Source: Marinospirillum alkaliphilum DSM 21637
GTDB lineage: Bacteria; Pseudomonadota; Gammaproteobacteria; Pseudomonadales; Halomonadaceae
Direction: 5' to 3'
Assembly (NCBI RefSeq): GCF_900119735.1
Contig: NZ_FPJW01000005.1
Location: 62,001-126,000 of the forward strand
DNA: 64,000 nucleotides
The notes beneath the pieces were generated by a model. The model saw only the letters and a program-made list of their open reading frames with translations, was not told the DNA's origin and ran no database searches. The position numbers and the translations under genes are program-made. Within the stretch, counting starts at the first letter, position 1; every line of letters begins with the position of its first letter. This document shows, piece by piece, positions 21,049 through 30,050 of this stretch.

Positions 21049-21146
21049 AGCGCAATAAAACAGCCATAAAAACAGCGTCAATCCAGTTGCGAGCCCCCCA
21101 GCAAACACTCAACAATGTTACAAAAATCGGCAGAGGGCATCGTGCA

Positions 21147-22016
21147 ATGCAATTCAGAAACTACTTTTCAGTCATCATCCTCTGCCTGCTCACTCCCTCC
21201 ATTCAGGCCACAATCGTGGATCCGCACTGGTTAAAAAACAGGCTGGAACACGAAAACCTGTTGATTGTTGATGTTCGGGAGTCAGAGGAATTCCTGAATG
21301 GCCATGTTTCAGGATCAGTCAATCTGCCTCCCATGACCCTGTTTGCTGACAGTTTTTTATTGCCACCCATCAGCCAGCTGCAGTCATTGTTCAGTGATCT
21401 GGGCATCAATCACCAGCAACAGGTTGTGGTGGTGGGAAACCATGAGTTCATCTGGGCAGCCCGTCTTTACTGGATACTGGAGTTCATGGGGCACCAGGAA
21501 GTCTTTTTCCTCGACACTGCCTGGGGCCACTGGCAAGAGGGGCTTTTGCCAATCAGCCAGCAAGCGGTTACTCCCGTAACCCGTCAGTTTATACCCCGAA
21601 TAGACCCGCAACGCCTGAAAACCCAGCTCGGCACCCTGGCTGCCATTGGCCACCAGCCCATTCTGGATGGCCGCAGCAAGGCACATTACATGGGCGAGAC
21701 TTCAGGTGGAGCACTGCGTGCTGGACACATCCCCACCGCACTGCACTACCCCTGGACACAAAATCGTGAACAGGTGGAGGGGACTTATCGCTTGAGAAGC
21801 CTCGATGATTTACGTGAAGTCTACAAAGAGCTACCCAAGGATCAGGAAATCATCTTGTACTGCACCGGTTCGGCGCAGTCAGCCATGAACTATGTGGTCA
21901 TGCAAGCCCTGGGTTATCGGGTTGCTGTTTACGAAGGCTCCTGGACAGAATGGGGCAACAACCTGTCGCTTCCCAAGGTGAATCTTTCAAAACAGGCCGG
22001 TGAACAGAATCCATGA
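21147..22016 (+). CDS. Exported two-domain rhodanese-like sulfurtransferase
   Basis: 289 aa from ATG 21147 (AGAGGG 9 nt before). Upstream in-frame ATGs lie in the operator region and would bury the signal peptide. Residues 1-21 (MQFRNYFSVIILCLLTPSIQA) form a signal peptide, so the protein is probably periplasmic. The first rhodanese domain (about 25-140; VDVRESEEFLNGHVSGSVNLPP) lacks Cys in its active loop (VVVVGNHEF) and is expected to be inactive. The second (about 160-285) has ILDGR, AGHIPTALHYPW and the catalytic loop YCTGSAQSA. This matches thiosulfate:cyanide sulfurtransferases, which move sulfane sulfur through the Cys persulfide. The stop overlaps the next start (ATGA), coupling it to a membrane GGDEF/EAL protein. 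Confidence 0.88.
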   Translation: MQFRNYFSVIILCLLTPSIQATIVDPHWLKNRLEHENLLIVDVRESEEFLNGHVSGSVNLPPMTLFADSFLLPPISQLQSLFSDLGINHQQQVVVVGNHEFIWAARLYWILEFMGHQEVFFLDTAWGHWQEGLLPISQQAVTPVTRQFIPRIDPQRLKTQLGTLAAIGHQPILDGRSKAHYMGETSGGALRAGHIPTALHYPWTQNREQVEGTYRLRSLDDLREVYKELPKDQEIILYCTGSAQSAMNYVVMQALGYRVAVYEGSWTEWGNNLSLPKVNLSKQAGEQNP

Positions 22017-24394
22017 CTGCTGTGTGGCGCAGATCGATTAAAAAGCGACTCAGCCTGATCATTCTTGCCGTTGCCATGATCACTGGACTCATGGGTTACA
22101 CTGCATTTGTAAGCTGGAATCTGCTGAAGCAACAGCAGCAAACTCAGGAGTATGCCTCCATACTGGCTCAGATACTCAGCAAGGATTTTGCGGAGCTGAT
22201 CCTTCTGGATGATATTCGGGTGGCTGCAGATATCAATGCCAAGCTAGGCTCCTTTGAATTACTTCAAGCGGCTGTCATTCATGACAAAAATGCTGTGCCC
22301 GTTTTTCTGTATCAGGCCAGCACCAGCAACCTTGAGGTCGCACCCCTGCCACCACCGGATCAGCGTCACATACAGCGCGGCAGCAACCATCTGAATCTGT
22401 ATCAGGACCTGTACTTTGGTGAAGCGCCGCTGGGGACTGCATGGCTGAGCTTTAAGACACAAAGCCTTGCTCAACGACTTGAACAGGATGCACCTGCCCT
22501 ATTCGTCATTGCTGTGAGCATGCTGGTGTTTTCTTATGCACTGGCAAGCGCACTGGCCAGCTACTTCACCACTCCGATTTTGCAACTGGTTCGCTTCTTT
22601 GAACAGGCCCAGCAACTGGCAGATATTCAAACACGTCCTCAGTGGCGGGAGAACAATGAGTTCGGCCGTGTCTATGATGAAGTCAACAAGATGCTGGATC
22701 GCATTCAGAGCGCGCACGAAGCACAAAAAATAGCTGCTGCAGCTTTCGAAATACCCACCGGCATGGTCATTACTGATGCAAATCAGAAAATCCTGCAAGT
22801 GAATCAGGCATTTACCAGCATAACTGGATATTCACCCCAGGAAGTCATCGGAAAAACCCCCACGCTGCTGCAATCCGGTCGCCATCATCCCAGCTTTTAT
22901 CAGGATATGTGGCAAAGCCTGTCAAGGCATCAACGCTGGGAAGGCGAAATCTGGAATCGCCATAAATCCGGCGAGGTATACCCTGAACGCCTGACTATTC
23001 AGGCCGTGAAGCATTCAGATCAACAGGTGGCCTATTATGTCGGGGCCTTTCTGGATTTGTCAGAACTGAAAAAGGCTGAAGCCAAAGCTGAATACCTTGG
23101 CCTGTATGACCCTTTGACTGGCCTTGCAAATCGTCAGCTGCTGCTGCACCGCCTTGAAGAAACCTTGCAGACACTCAAGATCAAAGCCAGCACAGAAAAC
23201 CATGCGGCCCTTTTTTGCTTCGACCTGGACAACTTCAAGCTCATTAATGACAGCTACGGACATGATGCAGGTGATCGGATATTGGTCAATATTGCAAAAC
23301 GCTTGCGATCCTACTGGGGGGAGAGTGCACAGTTTGCACGACTGAGCGGCGATGTTTTTCTGGTTCTTGATGAAAAACTGGATTCTCGCCTGCAGCAGGC
23401 CACCCTGCAGGCAGAAGAAAAAGCCAAACACCTGCTGGATTTTCTTGATCAACCCCATGAGGTTGCCGGAAAAACGCTACGCTGTCCGGCAAGCGTTGGC
23501 ATCACCCTGTTTACAGCCTCACACCCCTCCCCTGGTGAGCTTGTCAAACAGGCAGAAGTGGCACTGCACCAGGCTAAGCAGCAAAACCAGAAGATCTGTT
23601 TTTTTGACCCGGAAGCAGAACGGTTGGTGCAGCAATATTTTGAAACTCAGCTAGCCTTGGAAAAAGCATTGAGCAGCCAGGCATTTGAGTTGCACTATCA
23701 GATTCAATGCAATGAAAAAGGTCAGACCACAGGAGCTGAAGCCCTGTTGCGTTGGCGAGACCCGGTCAAGGGTTTGATACCGCCGGATCAATTTATTCCG
23801 ATTGCAGAACGCTCCCGCCTGATTCTTCCAATCGGGCACTGGGTACTACAGGAAGCTTGCCGTCAGTTGTCTCTATGGCAAAAGCACCCGACAAGCGAAG
23901 CCTGGCAGCTTGCAATCAATGTAAGTGCCGTACAATTTCAGCAAGATGATTTTGTGAATCAGGTTGCACACTGCCTGGCTGAAACCGGAGCCAGATCTCA
24001 AAGGCTGAAACTGGAATTGACTGAAGCAGTGATGATTGCTGATCAGGAAAAAATCATTGCAAAAATGACACAATTACAGGCGATGGGCCTTAGCATATCA
24101 CTTGACGATTTTGGAACCGGTTTTTCTTCCCTCAGCTACCTGCGGCACCTTCCGCTTAATCAGGTTAAGATCGATCGATCCTTCGTTCAGAATCTACAAG
24201 CTGACTCTTCTGATGCAGCAATAGTGAAAAGTGTCGTCACACTGGGGCAGGCATTTAATCTGGATGTGATTGCGGAAGGTGTCGAAACCTCCGAGCAGGT
24301 CGCCTTGCTCCGAACAATGGGTTGCAACCATTTTCAAGGTTACTACTTTGGGCGCCCTGTCACTGCAGATAAACTCGTGACACAGACTACCTAA
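22013..24394 (+). CDS. Membrane PAS-GGDEF-EAL protein with degenerate GGDEF, likely c-di-GMP phosphodiesterase
   Basis: 793 aa. TM1 about 13-35, a periplasmic domain of about 125 residues, TM2 about 163-185, a HAMP-like stretch, PAS (about 245-360), GGDEF (about 370-530) and EAL (545-790). The GGDEF signature reads SGDVF (445-449), so cyclase activity is probably lost, though it may still bind GTP. EAL looks intact: EALLRW (Glu about 576), INVSAVQF, ELTEAVM, DDFGTGFSSL, KIDRSF, AEGVE and QGYYFGRP. Expected reaction: c-di-GMP to pGpG. It overlaps the exported rhodanese by 4 nt, so the periplasmic sensor may report on the sulfur chemistry or on the rhodanese itself (inference). Confidence 0.93.
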   Translation: MTAVWRRSIKKRLSLIILAVAMITGLMGYTAFVSWNLLKQQQQTQEYASILAQILSKDFAELILLDDIRVAADINAKLGSFELLQAAVIHDKNAVPVFLYQASTSNLEVAPLPPPDQRHIQRGSNHLNLYQDLYFGEAPLGTAWLSFKTQSLAQRLEQDAPALFVIAVSMLVFSYALASALASYFTTPILQLVRFFEQAQQLADIQTRPQWRENNEFGRVYDEVNKMLDRIQSAHEAQKIAAAAFEIPTGMVITDANQKILQVNQAFTSITGYSPQEVIGKTPTLLQSGRHHPSFYQDMWQSLSRHQRWEGEIWNRHKSGEVYPERLTIQAVKHSDQQVAYYVGAFLDLSELKKAEAKAEYLGLYDPLTGLANRQLLLHRLEETLQTLKIKASTENHAALFCFDLDNFKLINDSYGHDAGDRILVNIAKRLRSYWGESAQFARLSGDVFLVLDEKLDSRLQQATLQAEEKAKHLLDFLDQPHEVAGKTLRCPASVGITLFTASHPSPGELVKQAEVALHQAKQQNQKICFFDPEAERLVQQYFETQLALEKALSSQAFELHYQIQCNEKGQTTGAEALLRWRDPVKGLIPPDQFIPIAERSRLILPIGHWVLQEACRQLSLWQKHPTSEAWQLAINVSAVQFQQDDFVNQVAHCLAETGARSQRLKLELTEAVMIADQEKIIAKMTQLQAMGLSISLDDFGTGFSSLSYLRHLPLNQVKIDRSFVQNLQADSSDAAIVKSVVTLGQAFNLDVIAEGVETSEQVALLRTMGCNHFQGYYFGRPVTADKLVTQTT

Positions 24395-24412
24395 GAGATT
24401 CGTTTAGCCACT

Positions 24413-24913
24413 TCACTGCAACACAAAGTCCGTGATCAACACGCCATCAATGGCCAGCGGATCAGGCCCCATGACATCACGAATAACCCGGGCTGCGGCA
24501 ACCTGAAGTTGTTGCTTACCTTCTGGTGTTTGCAGCTCTGCACGCGTCATCTCCCTCAACATCAGATTGATGCGACTGCGGATAAGCGGGCTGTGCCTTT
24601 CGATGGCCTGTGCAGTGCGCTGATCCTCAACCTTCACAGCCAGACTGACCCGCAAAAAACTCTGCCGCCGTGATGAGCCTCCCATAGGCACCACAAAAGG
24701 CTCTTCAAAACTGTAGTAAAAGGATGTGTTCAACCTGATGCGCGGATCACCCAGTGGCCCACCGGCACCGATAAAATCACTCCCTGTTCCCGGTAAGCGA
24801 TCCTTGACCTTCAATGTCCCGAAAATCGCCAGCACCACCACCAGAATCAAAGCCAGGGCAGTTATCCCCATAAAAAGAATTTTTCTGGATTTACCAGTGG
24901 TTTTTTCACTCAT
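24413..24913 (-). CDS. fliL: FliL-like flagellar basal-body-associated membrane protein
   Basis: 166 aa from ATG 24913; a GTG at 24955 would add 14 residues (SKRHLSQQQSPAS-type) and cannot be excluded. A short basic N-terminus, one transmembrane helix (about 12-34; ILFMGITALALILVVVLAIFG) and an extracytoplasmic FliL-type domain with FVVPM, FLRVSLAVKV, SPLIRSRINLMLREMT and a C-terminal IDGVLITDFVLQ. FliL family members sit at the flagellar motor near the stator. No other flagellar gene is in the window, so this is an orphan copy. It converges on the GGDEF/EAL gene with 18 nt between. Confidence 0.82.
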   Translation of the reverse strand: MSEKTTGKSRKILFMGITALALILVVVLAIFGTLKVKDRLPGTGSDFIGAGGPLGDPRIRLNTSFYYSFEEPFVVPMGGSSRRQSFLRVSLAVKVEDQRTAQAIERHSPLIRSRINLMLREMTRAELQTPEGKQQLQVAAARVIRDVMGPDPLAIDGVLITDFVLQ

Positions 24914-25005
24914 GCTTGCCGGGCTCTGCTGTTGGGAAAGATGCCGCTTTGACACATTGTAAACCGGGTGGTTTCGTTACACTATTACAAAGTCAAAACA
25001 AAAAA

Positions 25006-25029
25006 GACCCACCAGTTACCTGGCGGGTC
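25006..25029 (-). terminator. Rho-independent terminator after the liv operon
   Basis: Read on the minus strand: GACCCGCCAGGTAACTGGTGGGTC with stem GACCCRCC/GGYGGGTC, followed by TTTTTTGTTTT. It lies about 80 nt past the livM stop. Confidence 0.88.
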
Positions 25030-25111
25030 AAGCAAGGGCACAGAGACGTGACCCACAGAGCAAAGATGATGACGAGGTCTTACAGTTACAGCTAAACCTT
25101 GGCGAAAAATC

Positions 25112-26098
25112 TTAGCGGAAGTTCTTTTTCATGAACTTCTGGATTTCGCCCACAATACCGGCCCGGAAGGTCAGTACGCAGACCACAAAGATCACACCCA
25201 GTACCACGTTGACCCAGTCACCCAGCGCACTTTGTGCCAGCTGATGTTCAATGCCGATCACAAAGGCAGCACCAATCAGCGGACCAAACAAGGTGCCTAC
25301 ACCACCCACCAGAGTCATCAGCACCACTTCACCAGACATATGCCAGTGGGCATCAGTCAGGGAGGCCAGCTGGAACACTACCGTTTTGGTGGAACCGGCC
25401 AGACCGGCCAGAGCAGCAGACAATACAAAGGCCACCAGCTTGTAGGCATCCGTGTTGTAACCCAGTGAAATGGCACGCGGCTCGTTTTCACGAATGGCTT
25501 TCAGCACCTGACCAAAGGGTGAATGTATGGTACGCTGGATCAGCAGGAAACCAAACAGGAACACCGCCAGCACGAAGTAGTACATGTTCAGGTTGTTGGT
25601 CATATCAATCAGCCCGAACAGGTGTCCGCGTGGAATGCCGTGCATGCCATCTTCACCACCAGTGAAATCCGCCTGCAGATAAAAGAAGAACACCATCTGC
25701 GCCAGTGCCAGTGTGATCATGGCAAAATAGATGCCCTGACGACGAATGGACAGTACACCAAACAGCACACCCAGCACGGTGGCAGCGGCAGTGCCGACCA
25801 GGATACCCAGCTCAGGTGTCAGTGAATGCTGACTGAGCATGTAACCGGTGTAATAGCCTCCGGTAGCCAGGAAGGCAGCATGACCGAAAGACAACAGACC
25901 GGCATAACCCAGCAGCAGGTTAAAGGCACAGGCAAACAGGGCAAAACAAAGAATTTTCATCAAGAACACGGGGTAGGCTACAAAGGGAGCCACCAGTGCT
26001 ACAGCCAGCATTACGCCATACAACATCCAGCGACGACGGTCTGCAGCCTGGCGAGCTTCCAGCGCAACACTCGGTTTGACAGTTTGAGTTGTTGACAT
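25112..26098 (-). CDS. livM: Branched-chain amino acid ABC transporter permease LivM
   Basis: 328 aa. The ATG at 26098 is preferred to the TTG at 26104 because GGAGG sits 7-8 nt before it. About eight to nine hydrophobic helices. Typical LivM-family motifs: NLLLGYAGLLSFGHAAFLATGGY and, in the cytoplasmic coupling loop, SPFGQVLKAIRENEPRAISLGYN. The end has GGVGTLFGPLIGAAFVIGIEH. Role: one of two inner-membrane permease subunits for uptake of leucine, isoleucine, valine or related substrates. It follows livH with the stop almost touching its start. It is the last gene of the liv operon, before a terminator. Confidence 0.94.
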   Translation of the reverse strand: MSTTQTVKPSVALEARQAADRRRWMLYGVMLAVALVAPFVAYPVFLMKILCFALFACAFNLLLGYAGLLSFGHAAFLATGGYYTGYMLSQHSLTPELGILVGTAAATVLGVLFGVLSIRRQGIYFAMITLALAQMVFFFYLQADFTGGEDGMHGIPRGHLFGLIDMTNNLNMYYFVLAVFLFGFLLIQRTIHSPFGQVLKAIRENEPRAISLGYNTDAYKLVAFVLSAALAGLAGSTKTVVFQLASLTDAHWHMSGEVVLMTLVGGVGTLFGPLIGAAFVIGIEHQLAQSALGDWVNVVLGVIFVVCVLTFRAGIVGEIQKFMKKNFR

Positions 26099-26100
26099 GA

Positions 26101-26988
26101 TCAAGCCTCCTTACCGAAGAGTCCGGACGGACGCAGCAGCAGTACAAGGATCATCACCAGAAAGATGACGGTATTGGATGCTTCGGGGTAATAAACCTTG
26201 GTCAGACCTTCAATAATACCCATGGCCAGACCGGTGATGATGGCGCCCATAATGGAGCCCATGCCACCAATGACCACCACCGCAAACACCACAATCAAGA
26301 GATTGGCACCCATACCCGGAGCAACTGAATAAATGGGAGCTGCCAGTACACCGGCAAAGGCAGCCAGTGCCACACCGAAGCCGTAGGTCAGAGTCACCAG
26401 CAGGGGCACGTTGATACCAAAGGCCTGCATCAGTGCCGGGTTTTCGGTACCTGCACGCAGATAACCACCCAGTTTGGTTTTTTCGATCATGAACCACACA
26501 CCAAAACACACCAGCAGTGCAATCACCACCACCCAGGCACGGTAATAGGGCAGGAACATGAAGCCGAGATTAACGCCGCCCCGCAAGGCTTCAGGAACTG
26601 GATAACGGCTACCGGATACACCAAACCAGTTGGTGAACACACCCTGGATGATCAGCGCCAGACCAAAGGTCAGCAGCAGGCCGTAGATATGGTCCACATG
26701 CGCAATGCGACGCAGCAGAAAACGTTCGATCAGTACCCCGATGATACCGACGATAAGGGGAGCCAGAAACAGCGCAGCCCAGTAGTTGATACCCAGCATG
26801 TTGAGCATCAGCCAAGCAGCAAAGGCTCCCAGCATGTACTGCGCACCATGGGCAAAGTTGATGATCTTGAGCAGGCCGAAAATGACCGCCAGCCCCAGGC
26901 TCAGAAGTGCATAAAACGCACCGTTAATCAGTCCTAGCAGCAGCTGACCGAAAAAAGCGGCTGCAGGCACTCCGAATATCATGGTCAT
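26101..26988 (-). CDS. livH: Branched-chain amino acid ABC transporter permease LivH
   Basis: 295 aa, the usual LivH length. Multiple membrane helices with family motifs: GLINGAFYALLSLGLAVIFGLLKIINFAHG near the N-terminus, KTKLGGYLRAGTENPALMQAFGIN in the coupling loop, and VVIGGMGSIMGAIITGLAMGIIEGL. It forms the permease heterodimer with LivM. It sits between livK and livM on the minus strand, as in many proteobacterial liv operons. Confidence 0.94.
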   Translation of the reverse strand: MTMIFGVPAAAFFGQLLLGLINGAFYALLSLGLAVIFGLLKIINFAHGAQYMLGAFAAWLMLNMLGINYWAALFLAPLIVGIIGVLIERFLLRRIAHVDHIYGLLLTFGLALIIQGVFTNWFGVSGSRYPVPEALRGGVNLGFMFLPYYRAWVVVIALLVCFGVWFMIEKTKLGGYLRAGTENPALMQAFGINVPLLVTLTYGFGVALAAFAGVLAAPIYSVAPGMGANLLIVVFAVVVIGGMGSIMGAIITGLAMGIIEGLTKVYYPEASNTVIFLVMILVLLLRPSGLFGKEA

Positions 26989-27076
26989 CTGCGTACCATC
27001 CTCTCACGAAACCTTGTATGAAACCTTCTTTCAGGCTAAATGCGGGGCCTGAATCGGCCCCGCGGATCTGTTGCGA

Positions 27077-28289
27077 TTACTTCTTCACCATCGGGCACAC
27101 ACTCTGGCTCAGAGGACGGAAAGCCTCGTCACCGGGGATGGTGCGGATGATTTTGTACAGATCCCATTCGTTTTTGGATTCGGCAGGGGTTTTCACCTGA
27201 GCCAGGTACATATCGTGAACCATGCGGCCGTCTTCACGAACATAACCACCCTTGGCGAACATGTCGTTGATCTGGTTATCCATCATCCACTTGCGTACAT
27301 CAGCAGCCTTGTCGCTGCCTGTCGCCTGCACACCTTTCAGGTAGTGCATGGTGCTGGAGTAGATACCGGCCTGAACCATGGAAGGACGGGCATTGGTGCG
27401 CTGGTAGAAGCGATCAGACCAGGCACGGGCATCTTCATCCATATCCCAGTACCAGCCAGTGGTCAGCTGGATGCCCTGGGCAGTTTGTACACCCAGTGCA
27501 TGCACGTCGTTGAGGAACAGCAGCAGTGCAGCAATGTTCTGACCAGACTGGGTCAGACCAAACTCACCGGCAGTGATGATGGAGTTAACGGTATCGGCAC
27601 CAGCGTTGGCCAGACCTACTACCTGAGCACCAGAAGCCTGAGCCTGCAGCATGTAGGAGGAGAAGTCGTTGGTGGCCAGCGGGTGACGCACGGTATTCAC
27701 AATACGGCCACCGTTGGCCTCTACCACTGAACGTACATCACCCTCCAGCGCATGACCGAAAGCATAGTCAGCTGTCAGGATGAACCAGTTCTTGCCACCC
27801 TCAGCCACTACCGCAGCAGCAGTACCGTGAGCCAGCGGATAGGTGTCATAAGCCCAGTGGATGTGGTTCGGGGTGCAGTGTTCGTTGGTGATGCTGGAAG
27901 CAGCAGAACCGTTCACCAGACCCCAGGGTGTTGGTGCCGTTCATGACGCGGGTGGCAGCAATGGTTACTGAAGAAGCAATCAGACCCTGCACCATGTCCA
28001 CACGATCACGCTCAACCCACTGACGCACAGTACTGGAAGCAACGTCTGGGCTGTTACGGTCATCAGCACTGAGAATGCGGATTGGCTTGCCATTCACACT
28101 ACCACCAAAATCTTCTACCGCCATACGCAGTGCAGCCAGACCATTGGGACCCGCCAAGTCACGGTAGATACCGGACATATCGGCCAGGTAACCAATACGC
28201 ACTTCGTTGTCGGAAATGTTGGCCTGGGCAGCGCTGATGCCCATGGCAGTTGCAATTGCGGCTGTTAATGCAGTTTTCATCATTTTCAT
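27077..28289 (-). pseudogene. livK: Branched-chain amino acid periplasmic binding protein LivK, interrupted by a single-base frameshift
   Basis: It begins at ATG 28289 (GGAGA before it) with signal peptide MKMMKTALTAAIATAMGISAAQA and a Peripla_BP_6-type domain (VRIGYLADMSGIYRDLAGPNG). Reading is in frame to about residue 122 (ATRVMNGTNTLG), then shifts. The rest continues in another frame (NGSAASSITNEHCTPNHIHWAYDTY) to 27077. Removing one C from the CCCC run at 27921-27924 restores TLGLVNGSAAS and gives one protein of about 403 aa. Everything else is well preserved, including the C-terminus, so this is either a very recent mutation or a sequence error in a homopolymer. Without LivK the transporter would lack its ligand receptor unless another binding protein serves it. 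Confidence 0.88.
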
Positions 28290-28396
28290 TGTTATTCTCC
28301 GTTGCCTTGCCGGCTTTTGTTGTTGTTTTGTTTTCTCATCCATGATTAGCCAAACGCTAAACGTTTAAATCCATGTTCGGTTGCACACCCGCCTCA

Positions 28397-29116
28397 TTAC
28401 ACGCCGAGATAGGTGTTGAGGATGTCTTTTTTGCTTTCCAGCTCATCCTTGCGGATTTCTTCCACGATCTGACCATGTTCCATCAGGTAATGACGGTCTG
28501 CGATGGGGGCAGCAAAACGGAAGTTCTGCTCCACCAGCAGAATGGTCAGGCCTTTGTCCTTGAGTTTCAGCAGCACCTCGGCGAGTTTCTGCACAATAAC
28601 GGGTGCCAGACCTTCAGTGATTTCATCCAGCAGCAGCATGTTGGCACCAGTGCGCAGGATGCGGGCCATCGCCAACATCTGCTGCTCACCACCCGACAGC
28701 CGTGTACCCTGGCTCTTGCGGCGCTCATAAAGGTTGGGGAACATCTCGTAGATTTCGTCCAGACTCATGCCACCGCTGCGAACAGTCGGTGGCAACAGCA
28801 GGTTTTCTTCCACGTTAAGGCTGGCAAAGATGCCTCGCTCTTCCGGGCAATAACCCACACCCAGACGCGCAATCTGGTGCGCCGGTGTATGGATGGTTTC
28901 ATTACCATTGATCATGATGGAACCGGTACGGCGCCCCACCATGTTCATGATCGATTTCAGGGTGGTGCTGCGACCAGAACCATTACGGCCCAGCAGGGTC
29001 ACCAGCTCACCCCGGTTTACGTGCAGGTCAATCCCGTGCAGGATGTGGGATTCACCGTAAAAAGAGTGCAGATCAATGATCCGCAACTGTTCATAGTTCG
29101 GCTTGTCTGCGCTCAT
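28397..29116 (-). CDS. livF: Branched-chain amino acid ABC transporter ATPase LivF
   Basis: 239 aa. ABC ATPase with Walker A LLGRNGSGRSTT, a Q-loop-region MVGRRTGSI, signature LSGGEQQMLAMARIL, Walker B MLLLDEITEGLAP and H-loop region ILLVEQNF. Walker A has Arg where Lys is canonical (GRST instead of GKST); Arg variants are known in some LivF-like proteins, so this may not abolish function. The H-loop His appears replaced by Gln (VEQN), as is usual in LivF. The start overlaps the livG stop by one base (TGATG). Confidence 0.93.
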   Translation of the reverse strand: MSADKPNYEQLRIIDLHSFYGESHILHGIDLHVNRGELVTLLGRNGSGRSTTLKSIMNMVGRRTGSIMINGNETIHTPAHQIARLGVGYCPEERGIFASLNVEENLLLPPTVRSGGMSLDEIYEMFPNLYERRKSQGTRLSGGEQQMLAMARILRTGANMLLLDEITEGLAPVIVQKLAEVLLKLKDKGLTILLVEQNFRFAAPIADRHYLMEHGQIVEEIRKDELESKKDILNTYLGV

Positions 29117-29889
29117 CAGTGAGCCCCCTGTACTTCAGCATGTTCACTGCCCATATAGGCTTCACGCACCTTCGGATTGGCAGAAACCGTGGCATAGTCG
29201 CCTTCGGCCAGCACTGCACCACGCGCCAGCACGGTGATCTTGTCACACAGCTTGCTGACCACACTCAGGTTGTGTTCAACCATCAGTACGGTACGGCCTT
29301 TGGCGGCCTTGCGAATCAGCTCTACCACCCGATCCACATCTTCATGACCCATACCCTGTGTGGGTTCATCCAGCAGCATCACCGTCGGCTCCATCGCCAG
29401 GGTGGTGGCCAGCTCCAGTGCACGCTTGCGGCCATAAGGCAGCTCTACGGTCACGTTGTCGGCATACTCACCCAGGCCCACAGACTCCAGCAGCTCCATG
29501 GCACGATCATTCAGCTGGTTGAGCACCTTTTCGTGCTTCCAGAAATGAAAGGAGTTGCCCATCGGACGCTGCAGCGCCACACGTACATTTTCCAGCACGG
29601 TCATGTGTGGGAACACCGCCGAAATCTGAAAGGAACGCACCAGACCCAGACGAGCAATCTCGTTGGATTTCATGGAGACAATGGATTTACCGCGATAAAG
29701 GATGTCACCGCGGGTTACGGGAAGGTATTTGGTCAGCAGGTTGAACACGGTGGTCTTGCCGGCACCGTTGGGGCCGATCAGGGCATGAATGTGCCCTTCG
29801 GTGACCTGCAGATCCACTGAGTCAACAGCAGTGAAACCGCGAAATTCTTTGGTCAGACCTCGCGTTTCCAGCACGAACTCCTGGCTCAT
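29116..29889 (-). CDS. livG: Branched-chain amino acid ABC transporter ATPase LivG
   Basis: 257 aa from ATG 29889 (AGAGGA 7 nt upstream); longer readings cross into the promoter. Canonical Walker A GPNGAGKTT, the LivG-typical VRSFQISAVFPHMTVLENV, a divergent signature region VELPYGRKRALELATTLA, Walker B VMLLDEPTQGMGHED and H-loop VEHNLSVV. It pairs with LivF to energise the transporter. It is the first gene of the liv operon and is preceded by a LiuR-like palindrome. Confidence 0.93.
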   Translation of the reverse strand: MSQEFVLETRGLTKEFRGFTAVDSVDLQVTEGHIHALIGPNGAGKTTVFNLLTKYLPVTRGDILYRGKSIVSMKSNEIARLGLVRSFQISAVFPHMTVLENVRVALQRPMGNSFHFWKHEKVLNQLNDRAMELLESVGLGEYADNVTVELPYGRKRALELATTLAMEPTVMLLDEPTQGMGHEDVDRVVELIRKAAKGRTVLMVEHNLSVVSKLCDKITVLARGAVLAEGDYATVSANPKVREAYMGSEHAEVQGAH

Positions 29890-29975
29890 GGTTAATCCTC
29901 TTGCTGTGGGCATTGCCCTGTTGTTTTTATTCCAGCCTGGTTTTACTGAGCTTGTCGAACCAGTCATCTATGACC

Positions 29976-29991
29976 TTGACGTAAACGTAAA
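29976..29991 (-). promoter_or_regulatory. LiuR-like palindrome upstream of livG
   Basis: TTGACGTAAACGTAAA, an inverted repeat TTGACGT-AA-ACGTAAA, 87 bp before the livG start. It matches the palindromes at 36771 and 37761 apart from the centre. It resembles the operator type described for MerR-family LiuR in gammaproteobacterial leucine/valine catabolism (recalled, not searched). Confidence 0.6.
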
Positions 29992-30050
29992 CCATACCAA
30001 CCGCTTCGACAAGTACTCATTTGGATTTTTTTGCGATTTTTTAATCCGCG

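Noticed and set aside
21030-21146. Longer N-terminus for the rhodanese
   Set aside because: It begins inside the TGTATCA operator and would mask a clear signal peptide that starts at 21147.
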